In this document: in pieces, positions 16,131 to 25,440 of the stretch
How the letters are laid out: every line of letters starts with the position of its first letter
How positions within the stretch are numbered: position 1 is the stretch's first letter
NCBI GenBank assembly: GCA_964581815.1
Contig: CAZORE010000018.1
Coordinates: 18,477-82,476 of the forward strand
DNA: 64,000 nt
Origin: Trebonia sp964581815
GTDB lineage: Bacteria > Actinomycetota > Actinomycetes > Streptosporangiales > Streptosporangiaceae
Reading direction: 5' to 3'
Translations under genes and position numbers: made by a program
The notes under the pieces: model-generated
Database searches by the model: none
Seen by the model: only the letters and a program-made list of their open reading frames with translations
Told to the model about the DNA's origin: nothing

Positions 16131-16565
16131 CTAAGACCGCGCGCCCGGCTGCGCCTGCGAGCCGGCGGCGTGCCCGTTAGACGCGGCGGAGCTTCCCGCG
16201 CCGACCGCGTTGACCGCGCCGGCGGGCGGCGTGACCGCGGGCGGCGTGACCGCGGCCGGTGCGGCCGGGGCGGGGGCCGGCGCCGCCTTACGGCGGAACA
16301 TCTTCAGCATCCGGCCGGTCACCACGTAACCGCCGACCACGTTGGCGGCGGCGAAGAAGGCGGCGACGAACGCCAGCACGTAGCCGACGACGTTGTGCGC
16401 GGTGAGGCCGATCAGCAGCGCGCCGGCGAGCACGATGCCGTGGATGGAGTTGGCCGCCGACATCAGCGGCGTGTGCAGGGTCGCGGGGACCTTGCCGATG
16501 ACCTCGATGCCGACGAGCAGCGCGAGCACGAAGATGGTGAGGTCGGTAACCAGGGCGGTCGACAT
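16131..16565 (-). CDS. pntAB: NAD(P) transhydrogenase subunit alpha, membrane part
   Basis: 144 aa. Residues 1-90 carry three membrane helices typical of the alpha-2 (PntAB) subunit: TDLTIFVLALLVGIEVIGKVPATLHTPLMSAANSIHGIVLAGALL and VGYVLAFVAAFFAAANVVGGYVVTGRMLKMF. The last 50 residues form a Pro/Ala-rich cytoplasmic tail containing a tandem VTPPAVTPPA. Such tails are not part of the catalytic fold. The split alpha subunit (separate PntAA and PntAB) is the usual arrangement in actinobacteria. It is 2 bp downstream of pntAA and 12 bp upstream of pntB. Confidence 0.95.
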   Translation of the reverse strand: MSTALVTDLTIFVLALLVGIEVIGKVPATLHTPLMSAANSIHGIVLAGALLIGLTAHNVVGYVLAFVAAFFAAANVVGGYVVTGRMLKMFRRKAAPAPAPAAPAAVTPPAVTPPAGAVNAVGAGSSAASNGHAAGSQAQPGARS

Positions 16566-16567
16566 CG

Positions 16568-17728
16568 CTAGCTCCCTTGGCTCGTGGTCGATTCGGCGGC
16601 GAGCAGTTTCGCGACGGCGGGATGCACGACCTCGCCCCCGTGCGTGACGACGACCCCCGCCTGGATCTCGTCAGTCGTGTCGATCGCCAGCGCCCCCTCG
16701 CTGACCAGCTGCAGCAGCAGCGCGCTGATGTTCCGCGAGTAGGCGTTCGACGCGGCGGTGGGCATGGCGGCCGCGAGGTTCTGTGCCCCGATAACGGTGA
16801 CACCGTTCGGGGTGACGATGGTTTCCCCAGCCACCGAGCCGGCCACGTTGCCGCCGAGCGGGCTCGCGCCCATGTCCACGATCACCGACCCGGCGCTCAT
16901 CGCGCGCACCGCGTCCTCGGTGACGAGCAGCGGCGGGCGCCGGCCCGGCACCTGCGCGGTGGTGATCACCACGTCGTGCCTGGCGATGTGCCCGGCCAGC
17001 TCGGCCTGCTGCGCGTCCCGCTCCTCGGCGGTGAGCTCGCGGGCGTACCCGCCCTCGCCGGCCGCGCTGACCGGCGAGGTCAGCTCGATGTACGTGGCCC
17101 CGAGCGACTCGACCTCGCCCTTGGACGCGGGCCGCACGTCGTACCCGCTGACCTGGGCGCCCAGCCGCCTGGCCGTGCCGATCGCCTGCAGGCCCGCCAC
17201 GCCGGTGCCGAGCACGAGCAGCTTCGCGGGCCGGGCCGTGCCCGCCGCGGTGATCAGCAGCGGGAAGAACCGGCCGTACGCGTCGGCGGCGACCAGCGCG
17301 GCCTTGTAGCCGGCCACGTTGGCCTGCGAGCTGAGCGCGTCCATGACCTGGGTGCGGGACAGCGTGCGCGGCAGCCCGTCGAGGGAGACCGCGGTGACGC
17401 CGGCCGCCGCGAGGTCGCGGGCCAGGTTGGGGTCGGTGAGCGGGGACAGCATGCCGATGACGGCCTGCCCGGCGTGCATCCGCGCAAGCGCGGCCGCGTC
17501 CGGGCGGGTCACCGTGAGGATGACGTCCGCGGTCGCGTACAGGTTGTCGGTGCTGGTGACGGCCGCCCCGGCCGCGGTATAGGCGCTGTCGGGAAACCAG
17601 GCGCTGTCCCCGGCGCCCGCCTCGACAAGCACCTCGAGACCCGCCTGGACAAGCCGCGGCACGGTCTCCGGCACCAGGGCGACGCGCCGTTCTCCTGGCG
17701 CGCTCTCCTTTACGACAGCCACCTTCAT
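16568..17728 (-). CDS. pntAA: NAD(P) transhydrogenase subunit alpha, NAD(H)-binding part
   Basis: 386 aa, domain I of transhydrogenase, related to alanine dehydrogenase. Visible are MKVAVVKESAPGERRVALVPE at the start, the Rossmann loop VLGTGVAGLQAIGTARRLGAQVSGYDVRPASKGEVESLGA, and DVVITTAQVPGRRPPLLVTEDAVRAMSAGSVIVDM. It should bind NAD(H) in the cytosol and dock on the PntAB/PntB membrane complex. It is the first gene of the operon, with a 287-bp region to ndgR upstream. The C-terminus (VAKLLAAESTTSQGS) is slightly extended. Confidence 0.95.
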   Translation of the reverse strand: MKVAVVKESAPGERRVALVPETVPRLVQAGLEVLVEAGAGDSAWFPDSAYTAAGAAVTSTDNLYATADVILTVTRPDAAALARMHAGQAVIGMLSPLTDPNLARDLAAAGVTAVSLDGLPRTLSRTQVMDALSSQANVAGYKAALVAADAYGRFFPLLITAAGTARPAKLLVLGTGVAGLQAIGTARRLGAQVSGYDVRPASKGEVESLGATYIELTSPVSAAGEGGYARELTAEERDAQQAELAGHIARHDVVITTAQVPGRRPPLLVTEDAVRAMSAGSVIVDMGASPLGGNVAGSVAGETIVTPNGVTVIGAQNLAAAMPTAASNAYSRNISALLLQLVSEGALAIDTTDEIQAGVVVTHGGEVVHPAVAKLLAAESTTSQGS

Positions 17729-17862
17729 GGGCGTGACCTCGGCATCATGACAACCCCTACTCGCATCGCACGGCTGCGCCTTGTCATTCTGAGGCTATGA
17801 CCGCAGGCAAGCGGAACGGTAGGACCAACGCCACCATGATCGTCACACTTTTTACCCGTTTC

Positions 17863-17877
17863 ACGAAGATTCTTCGT
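17863..17877. promoter_or_regulatory. 15-bp perfect palindrome upstream of the pnt operon
   Basis: ACGAAGATTCTTCGT is an odd-centred perfect palindrome 135 bp upstream of the pntAA start, in an A+T-rich part of the 287-bp region between pntAA and ndgR. The loop is too small for a good terminator, so a regulator-binding dyad is more likely. Both flanking genes run on the minus strand, so it could lie in the pnt promoter. No regulator can be named. Confidence 0.3.
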
Positions 17878-18015
17878 TTTCTGTGACCCATGGTGCCGAT
17901 GAGGACAGCCTGCCCCCGTTCTGCTACATACTCAACAGCAAATTAACGCAGAACCTGCATCTTCAAACAACCCCAATCTCAGCACCAGCCTCAGCCTGGC
18001 CCGCGGCGCGGCGGA

Positions 18016-18747
18016 TCACGGCCCGTGGCTGGCGGAGTCGGCGCGCAGCAACTCGCCGATGCGGTCGCCCGCGGCGACGACAGCGGCCGCGTGCAGCCGG
18101 CCGGGGGAGCGGGTCAGCCGCTCGATCGGGCCGGAGACCGAGATGGCGGCGAGCACCTTGCCGCCCGAGCCGCGCACCGGGGCGGAGACCGAGGCCACCC
18201 CCGCCTCCCGTTCGGCGGCGCTCGCGGCCCAGCCGCGGCGGCGGACGCCGGCCAGCGTGGTCGCGGTGAACCGCGCGCCGCGCAAGCCCCGGTGCATCCG
18301 CTCGCCTTCCTCCCAGGCGAGCAGCACCTGCGCGGCCGAGCCCGCGGTCATCGGCAGCGCGGACCCGATCGGCACGGTGTCGCGCAGCCCGCTGGCGCGC
18401 TCGGCGGCGGCCACGCAGACGCGGACGTCCGCCTGCCGGCGGTAGAGCTGAGCGCTTTCGCCGGTCATGTCCCGCAGCTGGATCAGCACCGGCTGCCCGA
18501 CGGCGAGCAGCCGGTCCTCGCCGGCCGCCGACGCCAGCTCGGCGACGCGGGGGCCGAGGATGAACCGGCCCTGCACGTCCCGGGCGAGCAGCCGGTGGTG
18601 CTCGAGCGCCACCGCGATCCGGTGCGTGGTGGGGCGCGCGAGCCCGGTCGCCGCGACCAGCTGGGCGAGCGTGGCGGGTCCGCTTTCCACCGCGGCGAGC
18701 ACGGAAACGGCCTTATCCAGCACCCCGACGCCGCTAGAGTTGTCCAT
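18016..18747 (-). CDS. ndgR: IclR-family regulator NdgR
   Basis: 243 aa from ATG at 18747. The sequence closely follows Streptomyces NdgR/AreB: MDNSSGVGVLDKAVSVLAAV, ATGLARPTTHRIAVALEHH (helix-turn-helix), RFILGPRVAELASAAGEDRLLA, MTGESAQLYRRQADVRVCVAAAERASGLRDTVPIGS, and SVSGPIERLTRSPGR. NdgR controls leucine, methionine/cysteine and other amino-acid genes and quorum/stress responses in Streptomyces, and binds the ndgR-leuC intergenic region. The gene is divergent from leuC here too, with a 151-bp shared region holding repeats that may be its operators. A longer reading frame continues upstream through leuC but is a shadow. Confidence 0.93.
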   Translation of the reverse strand: MDNSSGVGVLDKAVSVLAAVESGPATLAQLVAATGLARPTTHRIAVALEHHRLLARDVQGRFILGPRVAELASAAGEDRLLAVGQPVLIQLRDMTGESAQLYRRQADVRVCVAAAERASGLRDTVPIGSALPMTAGSAAQVLLAWEEGERMHRGLRGARFTATTLAGVRRRGWAASAAEREAGVASVSAPVRGSGGKVLAAISVSGPIERLTRSPGRLHAAAVVAAGDRIGELLRADSASHGP

Positions 18748-18763
18748 GTCCTGGTACCGCCGT

Positions 18764-18859
18764 CTCAGGATGTGAAATGTACGGCGAGCTGGCGCGGATG
18801 TTCGCGGAGGCAGGCGGTACGATTGATCATGTACTGATACTGCCGTCTCGAATCCTGAG
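18764..18859. promoter_or_regulatory. Candidate NdgR operator repeats between ndgR and leuC
   Basis: The divergent ndgR-leuC gap holds CTCAGGAT (18764-18771) and its exact inverse ATCCTGAG (18852-18859). Each lies within a longer direct repeat TAC(C/T)GCCGTCTC, at 18754-18766 and 18838-18849. The right-hand site also forms a local dyad TCTC-n7-GAGA. NdgR/AreB is known to bind this intergenic region in Streptomyces; that these repeats are the sites is inference. A dimer-of-dimers bridging two sites 84 bp apart would be consistent with tetrameric IclR proteins. Confidence 0.45.
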
Positions 18860-18898
18860 ATGCAAATCGATACGGCCCAACCAAAGGAGATGACCCGC

Positions 18899-20326
<1,428 letters not shown>

Positions 20327-20342
20327 GGAGACCAGGACCACC

Positions 20343-20948
20343 ATGGAACCGTTCGTTACGCACACGGGCCGGGCCCTGCCGCTGCGGCGCACCAACGTCG
20401 ACACCGACCAGATCATCCCCGCCGTGTACCTCAAGCGGGTCACCCGCGACGGGTTCGGCGACGGGCTGTTCGCCGCCTGGCGCGAGGACCCGTCGTTCGT
20501 GCTTAACCAGTCGCGCTACCAGGGCGCGTCGATCCTCGTGGCGGGCACGGACTTCGGCACCGGGTCATCCCGCGAGCACGCCGTCTGGGCGCTGCTCGAC
20601 TACGGCTTCCGCGCGGTGATCGCGCCCCGGTTCGGCGACATCTTCCGCAACAACGCCACCAAGGCGGGCCTGCTGCCCGTGGTACTGCCCGAGAAGGTCG
20701 TCGCGCTCATCCAGGACGCGGCGGAGGCCGAGCCCCCGGCCCAGGTGACGGTCGACCTCGACGGCCGCCTGGTGCGCGTGGTCGGCGGCGGCCTCGCCGA
20801 GGACCTGGCGGAGCCGTTCCAGATCGACGACTACACCCGCTGGCGCCTCATGGAGGGCCTGGACGACATCGGGCTGACCCTCCGCCACGAGGACGCCATC
20901 GCCGCCTTCGAGTCCACCCGCCCTTCCTTCCTCCCGGCCACCTTGTAG
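20343..20948 (+). CDS. leuD: 3-isopropylmalate dehydratase, small subunit
   Basis: 201 aa, the swivelling subunit of isopropylmalate isomerase. Diagnostic segments are NVDTDQIIPAVYLKRVTRDGFGDGLF, the substrate-recognition loop GTDFGTGSSREHAVWALLDYGFRAVIAPRFGDIFRNNATKAGLLPV, and the C-terminal DDYTRWRLMEGLDDIGLTLRHEDAIAAFE. TAAGGAG precedes the ATG. It is cotranscribed with leuC. Confidence 0.97.
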   Translation: MEPFVTHTGRALPLRRTNVDTDQIIPAVYLKRVTRDGFGDGLFAAWREDPSFVLNQSRYQGASILVAGTDFGTGSSREHAVWALLDYGFRAVIAPRFGDIFRNNATKAGLLPVVLPEKVVALIQDAAEAEPPAQVTVDLDGRLVRVVGGGLAEDLAEPFQIDDYTRWRLMEGLDDIGLTLRHEDAIAAFESTRPSFLPATL

Positions 20949-21487
20949 CCGGCTAGTCACGCTCCCAACCGGGGCACAGCTGAGACGGCCCGCCCGCCGC
21001 TGGCCGGCGCGGCGGGCCGCCGCGCGTTCTGGCCGCCACCAGCGGCCACTCCGTGGCACCCGTTCCGTGCCGGGGCCCCGGTACGGAACCGTTTGCCCGT
21101 TGGCCTCCGGCCCGTTTCGGCGCCGGACGGCGGTACCGAAAGCGTGCCGGAAATTTCCNNNNNNNNNNNNNNNNNNNNNNNNNNNNNNNNNNNNNNNNNN
21201 NNNNNNNNNNNNNNNNNNNNNNNNNNNNNNNNNNNNNNNNNNNNNNNNNNNNNNNNNNCCTCCGGCCCGTTTCGGCGCCGGACGGCGGTACCGAAAGCGT
21301 GCCGGAAATTTCCGGACATATCTGGCGCGCACCGGAAAAACAGCTCGGAAAAGGCCCGACACGCGGGCAATATTCGGCAAGGTTATTGTGCGGCGGGGCT
21401 TGATCGCCTAATTTCGGGCTGGTCAGGGGTCGCGGCCCGGCAAGGTGCCACAAGCGCGGCCTCCCGTGGGGGAACGCAGGAGTGAAT
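20949..21487. other. 539-bp non-coding region with hairpins, a 55-bp repeat and an assembly gap
   Basis: No gene is visible. Going right from leuD there is a GC-rich inverted repeat (about 20980-21012: CGGCCCGCC / GGCGGGCCG), which may end the leuCD transcript. Next comes a 32-bp near-palindrome (21060-21091, centre CGGGGCCCCG, arms CGTTCCGTGC / GTACGGAACC) followed by TTTG. Then the N gap with its duplicated flanks, a 14-bp palindrome CCGGAAATTTCCGG (21302-21315), and the HU leader. The hairpins may explain why assembly stopped here. Confidence 0.6.
21104..21313. repeat. Assembly gap 1: 100 N flanked by an exact 55-bp direct repeat
   Basis: Bases 21104-21158 and 21259-21313 are identical (both begin CCTCCGGCCCG and end GGAAATTTCC), with exactly 100 N between. 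Two contig ends that share a k-mer-length overlap but were scaffolded without merging would give this pattern. The other two gaps in the window show the same 55 bp, which points to the assembler, not biology. The true sequence probably contains one copy. Confidence 0.85.
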
Positions 21488-21826
21488 ATGAACAAGCGTG
21501 ATCTGATCGACGCGCTCTCGGGTCGCCTGGGGGACAAGAAGTCCGCGACCGAGGCGCTGAACGCGGTCCTCGAGACCATTCAGTCGGCCGTGGCCGGCGG
21601 CGACAAGGTCGCCATCACCGGGTTCGGTGTCTTCGAGAAAAGCGATCGCCCGGCCCGCACCGCGCGGAACCCCGCCACCGGCGCCGAGATTCACGTCGCG
21701 GCCCAGTCGGTACCCAAGTTCCGCCCGGGTGCTGACTTCAAGGCGCTGGTGAACAACGGGGGCGGCAAGTCGGCGGCCCCGGCCAAGGCGACGGCCAAGG
21801 CGACGGCGTCGGCGAGGAAGAGGTAA
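21488..21826 (+). CDS. hup: HU-family nucleoid protein with short Ala/Lys tail
   Basis: 112 aa from ATG at 21488; AGGAG (21478-21482) is 5 nt upstream and the in-frame GTG at 21482 overlaps that Shine-Dalgarno. Residues 1-90 are a standard HU fold: MNKRDLIDALSGRLGDKKSATEALNAVLETIQ, VAITGFGVFEKSDRPARTARNPATGAEIHVAAQSVPKFRPG. The DNA-intercalating Pro in RNPATG is present. The tail is only about 20 residues (SAAPAKATAKATASARKR). The gene sits where Streptomyces coelicolor has hupS, whose product carries a much longer Lys-rich tail. It binds and bends DNA non-specifically. Confidence 0.95.
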   Translation: MNKRDLIDALSGRLGDKKSATEALNAVLETIQSAVAGGDKVAITGFGVFEKSDRPARTARNPATGAEIHVAAQSVPKFRPGADFKALVNNGGGKSAAPAKATAKATASARKR

Positions 21827-21874
21827 CGCGGCGCGGCGCCAGGCTGAGCGAAGCCGGAGCGCCGCGGCCAGGAA

Positions 21875-21918
21875 CGCACGGCGGCACGGGGACCTTCCCC
21901 GGTGCCGCCGTGCGTTTG
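21875..21918. terminator. Strong hairpin between convergent hup and ddl
   Basis: CGCACGGCGGCAC-GGGG (21875-21891) pairs with CCCCGGTGCCGCCGTGCG (21897-21914) around an ACCTT loop, with one bulged base. A short T run (TTTG) follows on the plus strand. The two genes converge here, so it probably serves as a bidirectional terminator. Confidence 0.75.
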
Positions 21919-21940
21919 TGAGCGGCCAGCCGGCGCTCCG

Positions 21941-23065
21941 CTATGGTTTCGCGAGCGCGGTGGTGATGATCCGGTCGATCAGCCGCGGCAGGGGCAGCCC
22001 GGAGGCCGCCCACATCATCGGGAACCCGGACGTCGGCGTCATCCCCGGCATGGTGTTGATCTCGTTGACGATCACCTCGCCGCCGGGCGTGTAGAAGAAG
22101 TCCACCCGGGCGAGTCCCTCGCAGCCGATCGCGTCGAACGCCGCGCAGGCCAGCGCGCGCACCCTCATCGCGGCCGCGGCGGGTATCGGCGCGGGGATCT
22201 CCATCCGCGACTCCGCGGCCAGGTACTTGGCCTCGAAGTCGTACCACGTACTGTTTGGGTCGACCACGATCATGCCGGGCAGCGACGCCTCGGGCGCACC
22301 GCCGTCGGGCCCCTCGAGCACGGCGCATTCCAGCTCGACGCCGTCGACCGCCGCCTCGACGAGCACCTTCCTGTCGTACCGCCTGGCCTCCTCGATGGCC
22401 GCCACCAGTGAGTCGGGTCCCGCCACCCGCGTTGTACCGATCGACGACCCGCCCCTGGCCGGCTTGACGAACACCGGCCAGCCGAGCTCCGCGATCTCGT
22501 CGAGCACCCGCTTGCGCTCGGCGTCGGGGGCGGACGGCCCCCACTCCCTCTCCCGCACCACCACGTACCGCCCGACGGGCAGCCCGCGGGCCGCGAACAG
22601 CAGCTTCATGTACTCCTTGTCCATGCCCGCCGCGCTGGCGAGCACCCCCGCCCCGGCGTACCTGATCCCGGCCATCTCAAGCAGCCCCTGGATCGTGCCG
22701 TCCTCACCGAAGAGGCCGTGCAGCAGCGGCAGCACCACGTCGACCTCGCCGAGCTCAGGCGGCACCGCGGTCGGCCCGCTGAATACGAGCCCGCCGCCGC
22801 CCGGCCCGGCGGCCGGCGTGACGGACACCCCGGGCGTGGCGACGGCCTCCACCGACGGCAGGGTGCCGGACGTCAGCGCCAGCCGCGCGGGGTCGGCGGA
22901 GGTGAGTACCCACCGCCCGTCGCGGGCGATCCCGATCGGCACGACCTCGTACCGCTCCGGGTCGATGGCCCCGAGGATGAGCCCCGCGCTGGCACACGAC
23001 ACCGCGTGCTCGCTGCTGCGCCCGCCGAACACCACGGCGACCCGGATCTTCCGCGCCGAGCTCAT
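21941..23065 (-). CDS. ddl: D-alanine--D-alanine ligase
   Basis: 374 aa ATP-grasp ligase that makes D-Ala-D-Ala for peptidoglycan. Motifs: RVAVVFGGRSSEHAVSCASA at the N-terminus, LLHGLFGEDGTIQGLLEMAGIRYAGAGVLASAAGMDKEYMK, WPVFVKPARGGSSIGTTRV, and the metal site ARVDFFYTPGGEVIVNEINTMPGMTPTSGFP. GGAGG lies 6 nt before the ATG. The YMK residue near the active site and the ligase loops look normal; D-Ala-D-Lac specificity cannot be judged by eye. It is the last gene of plsC-gpsA-transsulfuration enzyme-ddl. Confidence 0.96.
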   Translation of the reverse strand: MSSARKIRVAVVFGGRSSEHAVSCASAGLILGAIDPERYEVVPIGIARDGRWVLTSADPARLALTSGTLPSVEAVATPGVSVTPAAGPGGGGLVFSGPTAVPPELGEVDVVLPLLHGLFGEDGTIQGLLEMAGIRYAGAGVLASAAGMDKEYMKLLFAARGLPVGRYVVVREREWGPSAPDAERKRVLDEIAELGWPVFVKPARGGSSIGTTRVAGPDSLVAAIEEARRYDRKVLVEAAVDGVELECAVLEGPDGGAPEASLPGMIVVDPNSTWYDFEAKYLAAESRMEIPAPIPAAAAMRVRALACAAFDAIGCEGLARVDFFYTPGGEVIVNEINTMPGMTPTSGFPMMWAASGLPLPRLIDRIITTALAKP

Positions 23066-23096
23066 GCGTTACCTCCGCTGAACTGCTGAACTGTCT

Positions 23097-24344
23097 TCAT
23101 CCCGATACTCCCCGCTCGTCGCGGTTCAGGCTTTCCAGGGCCAGGTAGGCATCGCTGATCAGGTCCTCCACGTCCTCGAGTCCGATCGAGAAGCGCACGG
23201 CGCCCGCGTCGATGCCGGCGGCGGCGAGCGCCCGTTCGTCAAGCTGGCGGTGCGTGGTGGACGCCGCGTGCGCGACGACCGTGTGCGTGCCCCCAAGCGA
23301 GGTCGCGGCGGCGGCCAGCCGGAGCCTGCTCGCGAGCGCGAGCCCGGCCTCGCGGCCGCCGTACGGGGTAAGGGTGACGATCGCGCCGAAGCGGACCCCC
23401 TCAGGGCCCGCGTCGAACAACCGCCTGGCCAGGTCGTGCCCGGGATGAGTGGGCAGCCCCGGGTAGTCCACGTAGGCGACGGCAGGGTGCTTGGCCATCG
23501 TAGCGGCGAACACCGACGCGGTGGCGCACTGGCGGCGCACGCGGACCGGCAGCGTCTCCAGCCCGCGGCGAAGCTGGAACGCGTCGTCGGGAGACAGTGA
23601 GCCGCCAGTGTCGATCCGCGTCGCCCGGATCTGGGTGATGAGCTCGAGCGCGCCGGTGACGACGCCGCCGGTCACGTCGGAGTGGCCGCCGATGTACTTG
23701 GTCGCGGAGTGCACCACCAGGTCGGCGCCGTGCTCAAGCGGCCGGCAGATCACCGGCGGGGCGAGCGTCGAGTCGATGACGAGCAGCGCCCCCCGCTCGT
23801 GCGCGATCTCGGCGAGCCGCTTGAGGTCGGCCACCGCGGTCGTCGGGTTGGCGACCGTCTCCGCGTAGATGATCCGGGTCGCGGGCCGCATGGCGGCGGA
23901 CACCGCGTCAAGGTCGGTGATGTCGACGAAGTCCGTCTCGACGCCGAACCTGGTCAGCACGTTGCGCAGCAGGCTGTACGTGCCGCCGTAGACCGCGGCG
24001 GACGCCACCACGTGCGCGCCCGCCCGGGCGAAGGCGAGGAACACCCCGGAGATCGCCGCCATCCCCGACGCGAACGCCTGGGCGGCCGGCCAGCGCTGCA
24101 GGTTGGCCCCCTCGAGCGCGGCGACCGCCCGGGCGAACGCGTCGACCGTCGGGTTGTCGATCCGGCTGTAGCTGTAGCCGGGTACCTGGTCGCCGAGTAC
24201 GGCCGCGTATTCCTGGGCGGAGGAGAACGAGAAGCCGGCCGTACGGTACACCGGCGTGCCGAGCGGGCGCTGCGTGGTATCGGGAGGGGGCGGCAGGTGA
24301 ACCGCCCGGGTGTTCTCCCCGAGCTGCCTTCGGGCTATTTCCAC
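23097..24344 (-). CDS. PLP-dependent transsulfuration enzyme (cystathionine gamma-synthase/lyase family)
   Basis: 415 aa from GTG, with GGAG 8 nt upstream. The fold-type I Cys/Met metabolism signature is clear: PVYRTAGFSFSSAQEY, YSYSRIDNPTVDAFARAVAALEG, FASGMAAISGVFLAFARAGAHVV, and the PLP lysine in VVHSATKYIGGHSDVTGG. The usual DNTFATP segment before it is changed to DSTLAPP. Substrate specificity (O-acetylhomoserine, cystathionine or methionine) cannot be fixed from sequence alone. It lies between gpsA and ddl on the same strand, 31 bp before ddl, and makes sulfur amino acids or degrades them. Confidence 0.92.
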   Translation of the reverse strand: MEIARRQLGENTRAVHLPPPPDTTQRPLGTPVYRTAGFSFSSAQEYAAVLGDQVPGYSYSRIDNPTVDAFARAVAALEGANLQRWPAAQAFASGMAAISGVFLAFARAGAHVVASAAVYGGTYSLLRNVLTRFGVETDFVDITDLDAVSAAMRPATRIIYAETVANPTTAVADLKRLAEIAHERGALLVIDSTLAPPVICRPLEHGADLVVHSATKYIGGHSDVTGGVVTGALELITQIRATRIDTGGSLSPDDAFQLRRGLETLPVRVRRQCATASVFAATMAKHPAVAYVDYPGLPTHPGHDLARRLFDAGPEGVRFGAIVTLTPYGGREAGLALASRLRLAAAATSLGGTHTVVAHAASTTHRQLDERALAAAGIDAGAVRFSIGLEDVEDLISDAYLALESLNRDERGVSG

Positions 24345-24429
24345 AGATCAGGCTCCATTTTGGGTTTAGTTCCTCCTCGCGTGGAGCACCGTACCGCCCG
24401 CCAGGGACTGCCCCGTGCGAAGGCGGGTC

Positions 24430-25440
24430 TTAGACCTCGGTGCCGTACCACTCTGGCTTGGCGGACCGCGCCATGAGCAGCGCCGCCGCTTCGCCGACCG
24501 ACAGGTGGCCGGCGATCAGGGCGGCGACCGCCTCGGTGATCGGCATCTCCACGCCGTACTTGCGGGCCAGCTCAAGGACCGGGGCGCAGGACGTGACGCC
24601 CTCAGCGGTCTGCGTGGTCCGCTCCTTTGCCTGGGCGACGTTCATGCCCTGCCCCAGGTACTCCCCAAACCGCCGGTTGCGGGACAGCGGCGAGGAGCAG
24701 GTCGCCACCAGGTCGCCCATCCCGGCCAGCCCGGCGAACGTCCGCGGGTCGGCGCCCATCGCCTCGCCGAGCCGGGCCATCTCGGCGAGCCCGCGGGTGA
24801 TCAGCGTCGCCTTGGTGTTGTCGCCGAGGCCGAGCGCGACCGCGATGCCGACCGCGAGCGCGATGACGTTCTTGACCGTGCCGCCGAGCTCGCAGCCGAG
24901 CACGTCGGTGTTCCAGTACGGCCGGAAGTACCCGGTGTGGCAGGCCCGCTGCAGTAGCCGGGCGGACATCTCATCGGAACAGGCCACCACTGAGGCGGCG
25001 ACCTGGCGCTCGGCGATCTCCCTGGCGAGGTTCGGCCCGGAGATGACGGCGACCTGGGCGGGCGGCACGCTGGCCGTCTCCATGATGACCTCGCTCATCC
25101 GCTTGTCCGAGCCGTGCTCGATCCCCTTCATCAGGGAGACGAGCAGCGCGTTGGCGGGAATGAGTGGCCGCCACGGGGTCAGCTGGTCCCGCAGCGTCTG
25201 CGCGGGAACCGCGAGCAGCACCAGGTCGGCGCCGTCGAGCGCGGCGGCGACGTCCGTCGTCGCGGTGAGGGTCTGCGGCAGCGTGATCCCCTGGAGGTAC
25301 CGGGGGTTCTCATGCAGGTCGTTGATCGCGTCGACGGTGTCCGCCCGACGCGCCCACAGCGTCACCGGCGTGCCCGCGTCGCAGAGCACCTGCGCGAACG
25401 TGGTGCCCCATGACCCGGCGCCGAGCACTGCTGCCTTCAT
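24430..25440 (-). CDS. gpsA: Glycerol-3-phosphate dehydrogenase [NAD(P)+]
   Basis: 336 aa. GpsA reduces dihydroxyacetone phosphate to sn-glycerol 3-phosphate for phospholipids. The Rossmann loop is VLGAGSWGTTFAQVL at the N-terminus. Further marks are LLAVPAQTLRDQL, LVSLMKGIEHGSDKRMSEVI, VISGPNLAREIA, GCELGGTVKNVIALAVGIAVALGLGDNTKATLITRGLAEM (with the catalytic Lys), and GLAGMGDLVATCSSPLSRNRRFG. Its ATG is at 25440 in the left copy of the 55-bp repeat. In the right copy the same ATG overlaps the plsC stop as ATGA, so the real genome most likely has plsC and gpsA translationally coupled. Confidence 0.96.
   Translation of the reverse strand: MKAAVLGAGSWGTTFAQVLCDAGTPVTLWARRADTVDAINDLHENPRYLQGITLPQTLTATTDVAAALDGADLVLLAVPAQTLRDQLTPWRPLIPANALLVSLMKGIEHGSDKRMSEVIMETASVPPAQVAVISGPNLAREIAERQVAASVVACSDEMSARLLQRACHTGYFRPYWNTDVLGCELGGTVKNVIALAVGIAVALGLGDNTKATLITRGLAEMARLGEAMGADPRTFAGLAGMGDLVATCSSPLSRNRRFGEYLGQGMNVAQAKERTTQTAEGVTSCAPVLELARKYGVEMPITEAVAALIAGHLSVGEAAALLMARSAKPEWYGTEV

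Noticed and set aside
21159..21258. Open frames crossing the N runs
   Set aside because: They arise only because N codons are not stops; nothing coding is supported in this interval.
24345..24429. SAM riboswitch or T-box upstream of the transsulfuration gene
   Set aside because: Only 85 bp separate it from gpsA and no conserved helices or T-box sequence are present.
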